Assembly: GCA_030041195.1 (NCBI GenBank) | Contig: JASHOI010000223.1 | Span: 1 to 23,636 of the forward strand | Length of the DNA stretch: 23,636 nucleotides | DNA from: Streptosporangiaceae bacterium | GTDB lineage: Bacteria > Actinomycetota > Actinomycetes > Streptosporangiales > Streptosporangiaceae | Reading direction: 5' to 3' | Shown here: positions 14,742 to 22,704 of the stretch, in pieces | Position numbering within the stretch: position 1 is the first letter of the stretch | Layout of the letters: each line of letters begins with the position of its first letter | Made by a program: the position numbers and the translations under genes | The notes under the pieces: model-generated | The model's input: the letters and a program-made list of their open reading frames with translations, nothing else | The model's database searches: none | Told to the model about the DNA's origin: nothing

Positions 14742-15890
14742 GTGACCGTCAACGACGCCGGGCGAGCTGCTTCAGCTGATTCCCTTCCCCGCGGCGGGCA
14801 GCCGGAGTCAGCGGAATTCATCCAGCTCCTGACCCCCGAGGGCGAGCGGGTCGAGCATCCCGACTACCCGCTCGAGATCTCGGCCGAGGAGATCCGGTCC
14901 CTCTACCGCGACCTGGTGCTGGTCCGCCGGATCGATTTCGAGGCCATCGCGCTGCAGCGCCAGGGCGAGCTCGGGATCTGGGCCTCGCTCCTCGGCCAGG
15001 AGGCCGCGCAGATCGGCTCCGGCCGGGCGCTGGGGCCCAAGGACTTCGCGTTCCCCACCTACCGCGAGCACGGGGTGGCCTGGTGCCGGGGCCTGGACCC
15101 GACCAAGCTCCTCGAACTGTTCCGCGGGGTCAGCCACGGCGGCTGGGATCCGAACGCGCACCGGTTCCACCTGTACACGATCGTGATCGGCAGCCAGACG
15201 CTGCACGCGACCGGCTATGCGATGGGAATCCAGCGCGACGGCGCGGTCGGCGAGGGCGGCGAGGCGGTGATCGCGTACTTCGGCGACGGCGCGACCAGCC
15301 AGGGCGACGTCAACGAGGCGTTCATCTGGGCCTCGGTCACGAACGCACCGGTCGTGTTCTTCTGCCAGAACAACCAGTGGGCGATCTCCGAGCCGCTGGA
15401 ACGCCAGAGCCGGCAGCCGCTGTACCTGCGGGCGCACGGCTTCGGCTTCCCCGGCGTCCGGGTCGACGGCAACGACGTGCTGGCCTGCCTGGCGGTCACC
15501 AGGAAGGCGATGCAGGCCGCCAGGGAGGGCCAGGGGCCGACGCTGATCGAGGCCTTCACCTACCGGATGGGCGCGCACACCACGACCGACGACCCGACCA
15601 GGTACCGGCTGGCAGCCGAGCTTGAGACGTGGAAGCTGAAGGACCCGATCGAGCGGGTCAAGGCGTACCTGGTCCGCAACGACCTGGTCGAAGAGAGCTT
15701 CTTCACCGAACTGGACGCCGAGTCGGACCAGTTGGGCGCGAGAATCAGGAAGGCGTGCCGGGAGATGCCGGACCCAGACCCCATGGCGATCTTCGAGAAC
15801 GTCTACGTTGAGCCCAACGCGCTGCTCGAGGCCGAACGCGACCAGTACGCCACCTACCTCGACGCCTTCGAGGAGGAGGTCATCGGATGA
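14742..15890 (+). CDS. 2-Oxoacid dehydrogenase E1 component, alpha subunit (branched-chain or pyruvate type)
   Basis: The product is 382 residues and forms the thiamine-diphosphate E1 tetramer with the next gene's product. It decarboxylates a 2-oxoacid and transfers the acyl group to lipoyl-E2. The ThDP motif runs from YFGDGATSQGDVNEAFIWAS (GDG at 181-183) to the NN pair in FFCQNNQWAISEP (210-211). LWASLLGQEAAQIGSGRAL-like and FPTYREHGVAWCRGLDP blocks precede it, and EAFTYRMGAHTTTDDPTRYR follows. Streptomyces homologues are labelled either branched-chain (BkdA) or pyruvate dehydrogenase E1 alpha, and I cannot separate these here. GTG 14742 has AGGAG at 14731-14735; the frame up to 14571 runs through the promoter. 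It overlaps E1 beta by ATGA. Confidence 0.93.
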   Translation: MTVNDAGRAASADSLPRGGQPESAEFIQLLTPEGERVEHPDYPLEISAEEIRSLYRDLVLVRRIDFEAIALQRQGELGIWASLLGQEAAQIGSGRALGPKDFAFPTYREHGVAWCRGLDPTKLLELFRGVSHGGWDPNAHRFHLYTIVIGSQTLHATGYAMGIQRDGAVGEGGEAVIAYFGDGATSQGDVNEAFIWASVTNAPVVFFCQNNQWAISEPLERQSRQPLYLRAHGFGFPGVRVDGNDVLACLAVTRKAMQAAREGQGPTLIEAFTYRMGAHTTTDDPTRYRLAAELETWKLKDPIERVKAYLVRNDLVEESFFTELDAESDQLGARIRKACREMPDPDPMAIFENVYVEPNALLEAERDQYATYLDAFEEEVIG

Positions 15891-16870
15891 CCAGGCTGAC
15901 CCTGTCAAGGGCCCTGAACGAGGGGCTGCGCAAGGCTCTGGAGAACGACCCGAAAGTCTTGATCATGGGTGAAGACGTCGGGAAGCTCGGCGGCGTCTTC
16001 CGGGTCACCGACGGGCTGCAGAAGGACTTCGGCGAGGCCCGCGTGGTGGACACCCCGCTGGCCGAGTCCGGCATCGTCGGCACCGCGATCGGCCTGGCGC
16101 TGCGCGGCTACCGCCCGGTGTGCGAGATCCAGTTCGACGGGTTCGTGTTCCCGGCGTTCGACCAGATCACGACCCAGCTCGCGAAGATGCGGTACCGCTC
16201 GCGCGGCAACCTCATCCTGCCGGTGGTGATCAGGATCCCGTGCGGCGGCGGCATCGGCGCGGTCGAGCACCACAGCGAGTCCCCCGAGGCGCTGTTCACC
16301 CACACCGCCGGGCTGCGGGTGGTCGCCTGCAGCGACCCGGTCGACGCGTACGCGATGATCCAGCAGGCCATCAGCAGCGACGACCCGGTGATCTTCTTCG
16401 AGCCCAAGCGGCGCTACTGGGAACGGGCCGAGGTGGACGTCGCCGGCGGCCTGGACGCGGCGCTGCCGATGAACCAGGCGAAGACCGTGGTCGGCGGCAC
16501 CGACGTGACCCTGCTGTGCTACGGCCCGATGGTGAAGACCTGCGTGGCGTCGGCCGCGGCCGCCGCCGACGAGGGCCGCTCGGTCGAGGTGATCGACCTG
16601 CGCTCGCTGGCGCCGCTCGACACCGAGACGATCTTCGAATCCGTGCGCCGCACCGGCCGGTGCGTGGTCGCGCACGAGGCTCCGGTGATCAGCGGCCTCG
16701 GCGCCGAGATCGCCGCGCGGGTGACCGAGGAATGCTTCTATCAGCTCGAGGCGCCGGTGCTGCGGGTCGGCGGGTTCGCAACCCCGTACCCGCCGTCGCG
16801 GCTGGAGGAGCACTACCTGCCCGACCTGGACCGGGTGCTCGACGCCGTCGACCGGACCTTCAGCTACTGA
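15887..16870 (+). CDS. 2-Oxoacid dehydrogenase E1 component, beta subunit
   Basis: The product is 327 residues. It is the transketolase-like beta subunit completing the E1 active site. The pyrimidine-binding domain shows VLIMGEDVGKLGGVFRVTDG, RVVDTPLAESGIVGTAIGLA and EIQFDGFVFPAFDQITTQLA, then RIPCGGGIGAVEHHSESPEA. The C-terminal domain has DVTLLCYGPMVKTCVASAAA, VIDLRSLAPLDTETIFESVR and APVISGLGAEIAARV. Its ATG overlaps the E1 alpha stop (ATGA), so the two subunits are translationally coupled for 1:1 synthesis. E2 starts 11 bp downstream. Length is normal. As for E1 alpha, substrate preference (branched-chain versus pyruvate) is not decided by what I can see. Confidence 0.94.
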   Translation: MTRLTLSRALNEGLRKALENDPKVLIMGEDVGKLGGVFRVTDGLQKDFGEARVVDTPLAESGIVGTAIGLALRGYRPVCEIQFDGFVFPAFDQITTQLAKMRYRSRGNLILPVVIRIPCGGGIGAVEHHSESPEALFTHTAGLRVVACSDPVDAYAMIQQAISSDDPVIFFEPKRRYWERAEVDVAGGLDAALPMNQAKTVVGGTDVTLLCYGPMVKTCVASAAAAADEGRSVEVIDLRSLAPLDTETIFESVRRTGRCVVAHEAPVISGLGAEIAARVTEECFYQLEAPVLRVGGFATPYPPSRLEEHYLPDLDRVLDAVDRTFSY

Positions 16871-16881
16871 GAGGCCGTCGC

Positions 16882-18345
16882 ATGCCGGAACTGAAGCAGT
16901 TCAAGCTCCCCGATGTGGGAGAGGGCCTGACCGAGGCGGACATCGTCAAGTGGCACGTCCAGCCCGGCGACAAGGTGGCGATCAACCAGATCATCGTGGA
17001 GATCGAGACCGCCAAGGCCGTGGTCGAGCTGCCGTCCCCCTACGAGGGCGTGGTGGCCAGCCTGCTGGTCCCCGAGGGACAGACCGCGGACGTCGGCACG
17101 CCGATCATCTCGGTCGAGGTCGGTGCGGACACCGGCGGCGGTGACCAGCCGCCGGCGCCCATCGGCGGCACGGCCGAGGACCTGGTCCCGCAGCCCCCGG
17201 CGGAGGGCGGGACCGAGCCGGGAATCGAGGGCACGCTGGCGCCCAAGGAGGAGGAGCGCCAGTCGGTGCTGGTCGGTTACGGGGTGAAGCCAGGCTCGAC
17301 CACCAGGCGGGCCCGGAAGGCCGCCAAACCAGCCCCGGCCGCCAAACCAGCCCCTCTGGCCAGACCAGCCGCCGCAGCCCTGGCTGCCCCGCCAGCCCCG
17401 GCCGCCACAGCGGCCGAACCTGCCGCCTCCGGCAACGGCGCTGCCGTGCTGGCCAAGCCGCCAGTGCGCAAGCTGGCCAAGGACCTGGGCATCGACCTGT
17501 CCCGGCTGACCGGCACCGGCCCGGGCGGCTCGATCACGCGCGACGACGTGCAGTCCGCGGCACGCGCCCAGGACACGGCCGAGCCCGCGGACGGCGGCTC
17601 CGAGGTCATCGCGCTCCCCGAGTTCGCTCCGGTGACCGCGGTGGCCCGCGAGGAACGCATCCCGATCCGCGGGGTGCGCAAGCACACAGCGGCCGCGGTG
17701 GCCGGCAGCGCGTTCACCGCACCGCACGTGACCGAGTTTCTGCAGATCGACATCACCGAGACCATGGCCGCGACGGCCCGGCTGCGGACGCTCCCGGAGT
17801 TCGCCGGGGTCCGGGTGTCGCCGCTGCTGCTGGCGGCCAGGGCGCTGATGATCGCCGTCGCCCGGCACCCGATGATCAACTCAACCTGGGACGAGGACGC
17901 CCAGGAGATCGTGGTCAGGCACTACGTGAACCTCGGCATCGCCGCCGCAACCGACCGCGGGCTCGTCGTGCCGAACATCAGGGACGCGCACGCGCTGTCC
18001 CTGCCGGGCCTCGCCCGCGCGCTGAACGAGCTCACCGAGACCGCCAGGGCCGGCAAGGCGACACCCGCCGACCTGCGCGGCGGCACGATCACGATCACCA
18101 ACGTCGGCGTGTTTGGCGTGGACACCGGAACGCCGATTCTCACCCCCGGCGAAGCGGCGATTCTAGCGTTCGGGCAGGTCAAAGATGCGCCATGGGTTCA
18201 CCAGGGGCAGCTCGCTGTGAGGAAGGTCACGACCCTTGCCCTGTCGTTCGACCATCGCATCGTCGACGGTGACCTGGGCTCCGCGGTGCTGCGCGACATC
18301 GGTTCGATGCTCGAGGACCCCTTGCGGATGCTCGCCTGGTCCTAA
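16882..18345 (+). CDS. Dihydrolipoamide acyltransferase (E2) of the 2-oxoacid dehydrogenase complex
   Basis: The product is 487 residues and transfers the acyl group from lipoamide to CoA. Domains in order are a single lipoyl domain (about 1-80) with K45 in EIETAKAVVEL, an acidic then Ala/Pro/Lys-rich linker (about 85-190; repeated AAKPAP units), a peripheral-subunit-binding domain (about 193-224: VRKLAKDLGIDLSRLTGTGP), and the catalytic domain (about 255-487). The catalytic domain has PHVTEFLQIDITETMA, GTITITNVGVFGVDTGTPIL and the active-site SFDHRIVDG (H458, D462). It is the third gene of the operon, 11 bp after E1 beta. E3 (lipoamide dehydrogenase) is not in the window and is presumably encoded elsewhere. 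A single lipoyl domain fits the branched-chain type somewhat better. Confidence 0.95.
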   Translation: MPELKQFKLPDVGEGLTEADIVKWHVQPGDKVAINQIIVEIETAKAVVELPSPYEGVVASLLVPEGQTADVGTPIISVEVGADTGGGDQPPAPIGGTAEDLVPQPPAEGGTEPGIEGTLAPKEEERQSVLVGYGVKPGSTTRRARKAAKPAPAAKPAPLARPAAAALAAPPAPAATAAEPAASGNGAAVLAKPPVRKLAKDLGIDLSRLTGTGPGGSITRDDVQSAARAQDTAEPADGGSEVIALPEFAPVTAVAREERIPIRGVRKHTAAAVAGSAFTAPHVTEFLQIDITETMAATARLRTLPEFAGVRVSPLLLAARALMIAVARHPMINSTWDEDAQEIVVRHYVNLGIAAATDRGLVVPNIRDAHALSLPGLARALNELTETARAGKATPADLRGGTITITNVGVFGVDTGTPILTPGEAAILAFGQVKDAPWVHQGQLAVRKVTTLALSFDHRIVDGDLGSAVLRDIGSMLEDPLRMLAWS

Positions 18346-18375
18346 CCCGCTCCCCCCGCTACCGAAGGGACCGCA

Positions 18376-18669
18376 ATGATCAGGCACGTTGTGTTATTCG
18401 CGTGGATTCCCGAGGCCACTGACAAGCAGAAGCAGCAGGTAGCCCAGGAGCTAGGGGCGCTGCCGCCGCTGCTGACCGGGCTGCGATCGTTCCATGCCGG
18501 GCCGGACGCCGGCATCATCGAGGGCAACTTCGACTTCGCCCTGGTCGCGGATTTCGACGATGCGGACAGCTACCTCGCCTACCGCAACCACCCCGCCCAC
18601 CGCGCCGTCGTGGAGCAGGTGACCAACCCCATCACCAAGGAGCGCGTGGCCGTCCAGTACGAGATCTGA
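18376..18669 (+). CDS. Dabb (stress-responsive A/B barrel) family protein
   Basis: The product is 97 residues. MIRHVVLFAWIPEATDKQKQ, the central GLRSFHAGPDAG, FDFALVADFDDADSYLAY and the HPAHRAVVEQV block are the standard pattern of the dimeric alpha+beta-barrel Dabb family, whose members bind or transform small hydrophobic compounds. AAGGGA precedes ATG 18376. It lies 30 bp after E2 and is probably the last gene of the same operon. It converges with the acyl-CoA dehydrogenase gene with only 6 bp between the stops. The substrate is unknown. Confidence 0.9.
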   Translation: MIRHVVLFAWIPEATDKQKQQVAQELGALPPLLTGLRSFHAGPDAGIIEGNFDFALVADFDDADSYLAYRNHPAHRAVVEQVTNPITKERVAVQYEI

Positions 18670-18675
18670 CCGCCC

Positions 18676-20502
18676 CTAGAAGGACTCTTCGGGGAGGTCC
18701 ATGAGGTCGAGAGTGGTGGCCTCCGCGATCTGGCGCTCCACGGCGAGCCTGGGCAGGACGGTGGCGGCGAAGAAGCGGGCGGCGCCGATCTTGCCCTCGT
18801 AGAAGGCCCGGTCGGCCCCGGAGACGCCCTCGTCGAGCCGGGCCTGCGCGATCTCCGCCTGCCTGGCCAGCAGCCAGCCGATGATCAGGTCGCCCAGCGC
18901 CAGCAGCAGCCGGGTGGTGTTGAGGCCAGCCCGGTAGATCTGCGGCGGCTGCTGGATGCTCGCGCCGAGGAAACCGTGCATGGCGGCCACCATGGCCTCG
19001 ACGTCGTCGGCCGCCGCGGCCAGCGCGGCGCGCTCGGCCTTGAGCCTGCCGTTGCCGGCCTGCCCGGCGGCGAACTCCCTGACCTGGCCGAGCAGGTAAC
19101 CGAGCGCCTGCCCCTCGTTCCTGACGATCTTGCGGAAGTACAGGTCCATGCCCTGAATCGCCGTGGTGCCCTCGTAGAGGCTGTCGATCTTGGCATCCCG
19201 CACGTACTGCTCGATCGGGTAGTCCTGCAGGAAGCCCGAGCCGCCGAGGGTCTGCAGCGAATGGGTCAGCATCTCGTAGGCCCGCTCCGAGCCGACGCCC
19301 TTGACGACCGGCAGCAGCAGGTCGTTGAGCGCGGACGCCAGCTCGTCGTCCCTGCCGTCCGCGGCGGCGACCTGCAGCGCGTCCTGGAACGTCGAGGTGT
19401 AGAGCACCAGCGCCCGCATGCCCTCGACGTAGGACTTCTGCAGCATCAGCAGCCTGCGCACGTCCGGGTGGTGGATGATCGTGACCCGCGGCGCGGTCTT
19501 GTTGGCGAACTCGGTGAGATCCGCGCCCTGCACCCGGGCCTTCGCGAAGTCCAGCGCGGTGAGGTAACCGGCCGACAGCGTGGCGATCGCCTTGGTGCCG
19601 ACCATCATCCGGGCGAACTCGATGATGACGAACATCTGCCTGATGCCGTCGTGCACATCGCCAACGAGCGTGCCGACCGCGGGGCGGGCACCGCCGAACG
19701 TCAGCTCGCAGGTGGTGGACGCCTTCAGGCCCATCTTGTGCTCGACGTTCGTCGCGTAGACGCCGTTGCGCTCGCCGAGCTCACCGTCGGGGCCCACCAG
19801 GTACTTGGGCACCAGGAACATCGACAGCCCCTTGGTGCCCGGGCCGGCACCGTCCGGCCGGGCCAGCACCAGGTGGAAAATGTTCTCGGCCATGTCGTGC
19901 TCGGCACCGGTGATGAACCGCTTGACCCCCTCGATGTGCCAGGTCCCGTCGGGCTGCTGGATCGCCCGGGTGCGCCCGGCGCCGACGTCGGAGCCCGCAT
20001 CGGGCTCGGTGAGCGCCATCGTCGCGGTCCACTTGCGGTCGATCGCGAGCTGCGCGAACCGCTTCTGCTCGGGCGTGCCCATGCGCCACAGCGCGTGCGC
20101 CATCGAGGCGCCGCTCGCGTACATCCAGACGGCTGGGTTGGCCCCGAGGATCAGCTCCGCGACCGCCCAGTGCAGCGACCGCGGGGCCTGGGTGCCGCCG
20201 AGCTCGGCCGGGAGCTCCAGGCGGAACCATTCGGCGTCCTGGAACGCCTGGAAGGACTTCTTGAATGCCTCGGGCACGCGGACCGACGAGGTTTCCGGGT
20301 CGAACACCGGAGGGTTGCGGTCCGCCTCGGCAAACGACTCCGCGATAGGCCCGACGGCGAGCCGGTTCACTTCATCGAGGATCCCGCGCGCTGTTTCCTC
20401 GTCGATCTCGGGGAAATGCTCCGAGCCCAGGACATCCTGCCGGCCCAGCACCTCGAACAGGTTGAACTCGATGTCCCTGAGATTGCTCTTGTAGTGACCC
20501 AT
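18676..20502 (-). CDS. Acyl-CoA dehydrogenase, FadE5-like
   Basis: The product is 608 residues, an FAD enzyme that makes the trans-2-enoyl-CoA in beta-oxidation. It opens [20 protein letters not shown] and continues [20 protein letters not shown], closely resembling mycobacterial FadE5 (about 611 residues, broad chain-length range). The core has [20 protein letters not shown] and [14 protein letters not shown], and [15 protein letters not shown] in the middle domain. The putative catalytic base is E444 in [20 protein letters not shown]. An extra C-terminal helical domain (about 470-608) is present as in FadE5. ATG 20502 was chosen from that similarity. The promoter region carries two copies of a palindromic operator around a TATACT -10 box, implying repression by a TetR-type regulator. 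Confidence 0.95.
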   Translation of the reverse strand: MGHYKSNLRDIEFNLFEVLGRQDVLGSEHFPEIDEETARGILDEVNRLAVGPIAESFAEADRNPPVFDPETSSVRVPEAFKKSFQAFQDAEWFRLELPAELGGTQAPRSLHWAVAELILGANPAVWMYASGASMAHALWRMGTPEQKRFAQLAIDRKWTATMALTEPDAGSDVGAGRTRAIQQPDGTWHIEGVKRFITGAEHDMAENIFHLVLARPDGAGPGTKGLSMFLVPKYLVGPDGELGERNGVYATNVEHKMGLKASTTCELTFGGARPAVGTLVGDVHDGIRQMFVIIEFARMMVGTKAIATLSAGYLTALDFAKARVQGADLTEFANKTAPRVTIIHHPDVRRLLMLQKSYVEGMRALVLYTSTFQDALQVAAADGRDDELASALNDLLLPVVKGVGSERAYEMLTHSLQTLGGSGFLQDYPIEQYVRDAKIDSLYEGTTAIQGMDLYFRKIVRNEGQALGYLLGQVREFAAGQAGNGRLKAERAALAAAADDVEAMVAAMHGFLGASIQQPPQIYRAGLNTTRLLLALGDLIIGWLLARQAEIAQARLDEGVSGADRAFYEGKIGAARFFAATVLPRLAVERQIAEATTLDLMDLPEESF

Positions 20503-20534
20503 GGCTGCCTCCCCGCCCTCGCCCCGGCAAGATC

Positions 20535-20550
20535 GTTACTCGCGAGTAAC
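20535..20550. promoter_or_regulatory. Operator 1 upstream of the FadE5-like gene
   Basis: GTTACTCGCGAGTAAC is a perfect 16-bp palindrome, 32 bp upstream of the acyl-CoA dehydrogenase start. Its form (TTAC TCGCGA GTAA) is that of a TetR-family operator. It lies just downstream of the TATACT -10 box, over the expected transcription start. Confidence 0.75.
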
Positions 20551-20554
20551 TTAC

Positions 20555-20560
20555 AGTATA
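20555..20560 (-). promoter_or_regulatory. -10 box of the FadE5-like gene promoter
   Basis: TATACT on the minus strand lies between the two operator copies and about 52 bp upstream of the start codon. No strong -35 is visible at the usual distance because that position is occupied by the second operator copy. Confidence 0.5.
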
Positions 20561-20574
20561 CTACTTGCGGGTAG
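20561..20574. promoter_or_regulatory. Operator 2 (imperfect copy) upstream of the FadE5-like gene
   Basis: ctacttgcgggtag matches the 14-bp core of operator 1 (ttactcgcgagtaa) at 10 of 14 positions and keeps the TAC...GTA half-sites. The centres of the two copies are 25 bp apart. Confidence 0.5.
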
Positions 20575-20607
20575 ACTTGGGCTAGCGGCGAAAATGCCCC
20601 CGGCGTG

Positions 20608-21408
20608 CTACTTCAGGATGTTGACCGCCCTGGCGATGACCAGGGCACCCATCGCGAGCGACACCGCCGACTGCACCGCCATGGTCGCCTTCGCCCACCG
20701 GGAGAGCGGCATGACGTCCGTCGGGCTGAACGCGGTGGCGTTGGTGAACGACAGGTACAGGTAGTCGACGAAGTAGGGCCGCCAGTCCGGCGGAGCCAGC
20801 TGCGGCGACACCATCTGCGGGAACATCAGGTCGGGGTACTCCCGGGTTCCCTCGGCCCGGTGTACCGGCCCGCCGCGGTCGAACTCCCAGTACCAGAGCC
20901 CGAAGGCGATCACGTTGGTGGCCCAGATGGACGCGCCCGAGGCCAGCAGCGGGCCGGCCGACGCCGTGTCCGGCAGCGCCAGAATGATCGCCCGGATGAG
21001 CAAGACGGCGGAGATCGCGTTCGCCGCGGTGATCAGCATGATCAGCACGATGCTGCCCGCGCGGGCCACCGGGCCGCCGCGCTCGATGCGGACCGGGTTG
21101 ACGAGGATCAGCGCGATGCCCAGCGCACCCTCCAGGGTGGGCAGCAGAGAGTGCGGCAGCGGCTTGGTCAGCGAGTCGGACAGCAGAAGCTGCAGCACGA
21201 TCGCGACGGCCACGCTCACCGTGACCGGCCACCGCTTCTCGCCCCTGCTTCTGCGCCGCCAGGCGGGGACAAAGCCGCCCACGAGCCGCCCGGCCTTGAC
21301 CTGATCGGCAAGCCGCATCAGTTCGGTCCATGGATCGGGCGGGCGGTACCCGTCGGCCGGCTGGTGCCCCTCTGGCGGCCGCTCGCCCGCCGCTCCTGGT
21401 TCCGCCAT
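20608..21408 (-). CDS. Polytopic membrane protein, DUF1345/channel-like
   Basis: The product is 266 residues. A Pro-rich cytoplasmic N-terminus (about 1-50) is followed by hydrophobic segments at about 61-78, 88-106, 118-142, 156-174 and 240-262. Between the last two is a re-entrant-like stretch DYLYLSFTNATAFSPTDVMP (about 215-234), highly conserved in similar actinobacterial proteins I recall and reminiscent of the pore loop of two-helix channel subunits, though it lacks a TVGYG filter. ALWYWEFDRGGP-like residues sit at a membrane edge (about 170-180). I chose ATG 21408 because the longer frame to 21756 runs antisense through the next gene; the RBS is weak. The transported species, if any, is unknown. 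Confidence 0.75.
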   Translation of the reverse strand: MAEPGAAGERPPEGHQPADGYRPPDPWTELMRLADQVKAGRLVGGFVPAWRRRSRGEKRWPVTVSVAVAIVLQLLLSDSLTKPLPHSLLPTLEGALGIALILVNPVRIERGGPVARAGSIVLIMLITAANAISAVLLIRAIILALPDTASAGPLLASGASIWATNVIAFGLWYWEFDRGGPVHRAEGTREYPDLMFPQMVSPQLAPPDWRPYFVDYLYLSFTNATAFSPTDVMPLSRWAKATMAVQSAVSLAMGALVIARAVNILK

Positions 21409-21456
21409 CTGCCCATTCTCGCCGCCGCGCCGCCGCCGACGGGAATCAGGCGCTCG

Positions 21457-21462
21457 TAGACT
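21457..21462 (+). promoter_or_regulatory. -10 box of a leaderless promoter for the 21469 gene
   Basis: TAGACT fits TAnnnT and ends 6 nt before ATG 21469. There is no Shine-Dalgarno sequence, so the mRNA probably begins at the start codon. Confidence 0.45.
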
Positions 21463-21468
21463 CACTGC

Positions 21469-21792
21469 ATGATCTGCCGAGTCTGGCGCGGCTGGACCAC
21501 GAAGGCGAATGCCGGCGCCTACGAGCGCGTCGTCCGGGGCGAGGTCATCCCCGGCATCGAGGCCAGGAAGATCCCCGGGTTCTTGTCGATTGACCTCGTC
21601 CGGCGCGAGCGAGAAGACGACGTCGAGTTCATGACGCTGATGTGGTTCGACTCCGTGGATTCGGTACGGGCGTTCATGGGCGACGACTACGACGTGGCGC
21701 ACGTGCCGGCCGCGGCGCAGGCGGTGCTGAAGGACTTCGACAAGCGATCGGCCCACTACGAGGTGCTGGACCGGCGGGATCAGGCGGGCTGA
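21469..21792 (+). CDS. Antibiotic biosynthesis monooxygenase (ABM) fold protein
   Basis: The product is 107 residues. It begins MICRVWRGWTTKANAGAYER, and IPGIEARKIPGFLSIDLVRR, VEFMTLMWFDSVDSVRAFMG and the DDYDVAHVPAAAQAVL stretch give the ferredoxin-like ABM pattern. Proteins of this fold include heme-degrading and quinone-forming monooxygenases, but many are uncharacterised. No dedicated heme ligand is obvious. It is transcribed divergently from the membrane protein, 60 bp away, probably as a leaderless mRNA. The role is unknown. Confidence 0.85.
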   Translation: MICRVWRGWTTKANAGAYERVVRGEVIPGIEARKIPGFLSIDLVRREREDDVEFMTLMWFDSVDSVRAFMGDDYDVAHVPAAAQAVLKDFDKRSAHYEVLDRRDQAG

Positions 21793-21802
21793 GCCACGCC
21801 TG

Positions 21803-21834
21803 CGGGCCGGCCGCTCCGAGGAGCGCGGCCTGCG
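21803..21834 (+). terminator. Hairpin downstream of the ABM-fold gene
   Basis: A G/C-rich imperfect hairpin centred on ggccgctccgaggagcgcggcc (21809-21830), with a 2-nt bulge, starts about 15 nt after the stop at 21792. It has no T tract. It is a plausible intrinsic terminator for a GC-rich actinomycete. Confidence 0.45.
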
Positions 21835-21935
21835 CAGACCCAGCCGATCGCGCGCCGCACGCCGCCGGGGCCGGCCACGGCATCGGGGATACTGGGCGTG
21901 GTTGCTGACATGCCCGGTCAGACGTCGGAGGTTAC

Positions 21936-22514
21936 GTGCAGCAGATCCTCGCCCTCTCCCGCTGCGCCGTCATCGTGCGGCACTGGTTCGAGATCAACCT
22001 GGACGATGCGTCCATGGAGCACGGCGCCCGGATCGAGGTGCGCGAGCTGGTGCCGCAGCCGCGCCGCGGCAGCGAATCGGCGGCACAGCTCATCACCGTG
22101 GACCGCCCGTTGTGGCGGGCCGACCTCTTCGACCGCCTCACCGACCAGCCGGGCAGCTACGCCGTGGCCCACTTCCATCCCGAGTTCACCGGCAACGAGC
22201 CGTGTTCGAGGCTCTGGGACGCGGCGCTGACCGCGAGCCCCTGGGACTGGCTGCGCGACCAGATGGCCACCGCGGGCGCCGCGTCCGGCCATGCGTGGCC
22301 GATCGAGCCGGCCGACGCCAGCGAGCTCAGCGGCCTTGCGGACACGGTCGTCACGATCGCCCGGCAGGTCGCGCCCGAGCGCTGCGGCTCCGCAGCCGAT
22401 TGCTACCGGCTGACCCGGGATGCGCGGGAATCGGTGCAGCTCATGATCGAGTACCTGCGCCGGCCAGACCTGCTGAACGAGGACTGGGTCTCGCCCTGGC
22501 GGCAGGCAGCCTAA
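21936..22514 (+). CDS. Uncharacterised protein
   Basis: The product is 192 residues. GTG 21936 is preceded by GGAGG (21927-21931). The sequence begins MQQILALSRCAVIVRHWFEI followed by NLDDASMEHGARIEVRELVP, then LWRADLFDRLTDQPGSYAVA and HFHPEFTGNEPCSRLWDAAL. Residues about 83-115 contain a HFHP motif and a Trp-rich PWDWLRDQM stretch that could be conserved. The C-terminal half (about 120-185) is helical. Codon bias is strong, so it is probably a real gene. There is no signal peptide or membrane segment. I do not recognise the family. Confidence 0.65.
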   Translation: MQQILALSRCAVIVRHWFEINLDDASMEHGARIEVRELVPQPRRGSESAAQLITVDRPLWRADLFDRLTDQPGSYAVAHFHPEFTGNEPCSRLWDAALTASPWDWLRDQMATAGAASGHAWPIEPADASELSGLADTVVTIARQVAPERCGSAADCYRLTRDARESVQLMIEYLRRPDLLNEDWVSPWRQAA

Positions 22515-22523
22515 GGCCCGGCT

Positions 22524-22541
22524 CCGGGCAGGAGCGCCCGG
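22524..22541 (+). terminator. Hairpin downstream of the 21936-22514 gene
   Basis: ccgggc (22524-22529) and gcccgg (22536-22541) form a 6-bp stem around a 6-nt loop, 10 nt past the stop codon. Overlapping alternative stems (gctcc/ggagc) exist. It is a candidate terminator without a T tract. Confidence 0.45.
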
Positions 22542-22610
22542 CCCGGCAGGCCCCGGACCGGACTTGTCACGGGAACACGGAGCCGCGCAGCCTCCGTGCG
22601 CCGTCGTGCA

Positions 22611-22664
22611 AAACCGAATCTCGTTCTAGAAGCCTCTGGGCGCAAACCGAATCTCGTTCTAGAA
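22611..22664. promoter_or_regulatory. 21-bp direct repeat, operator-like, before the last acyl-CoA dehydrogenase
   Basis: Identical 21-bp copies lie at 22611-22631 and 22644-22664 (core ccgaatctcgttctagaa), 33 bp apart. On the minus strand each reads TAGAACGAGATTCG, which resembles the KstR-type pattern TnnAACnnGTTnnA with one core mismatch. The second copy merges with TAGAAT (22660-22665), a good -10 box for the gene at 22705. Confidence 0.65.
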
Positions 22665-22665
22665 T
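22660..22665 (+). promoter_or_regulatory. -10 box of the 22705 gene
   Basis: TAGAAT fits TAnnnT and lies 39 bp upstream of the ATG. It overlaps the end of the second operator-like repeat, so bound repressor would block RNA polymerase. No consensus -35 is seen. Confidence 0.45.
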
Positions 22666-22704
22666 TGTCTGCATCCGTCGGTGGCACGCAAAACGGGGTG
22701 AACG

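Noticed and set aside
16120..16881. 5' half of a 741-codon frame that contains the E2 gene
   Set aside because: The first part is an Arg-rich out-of-frame reading of E1 beta; the real E2 starts at ATG 16882.
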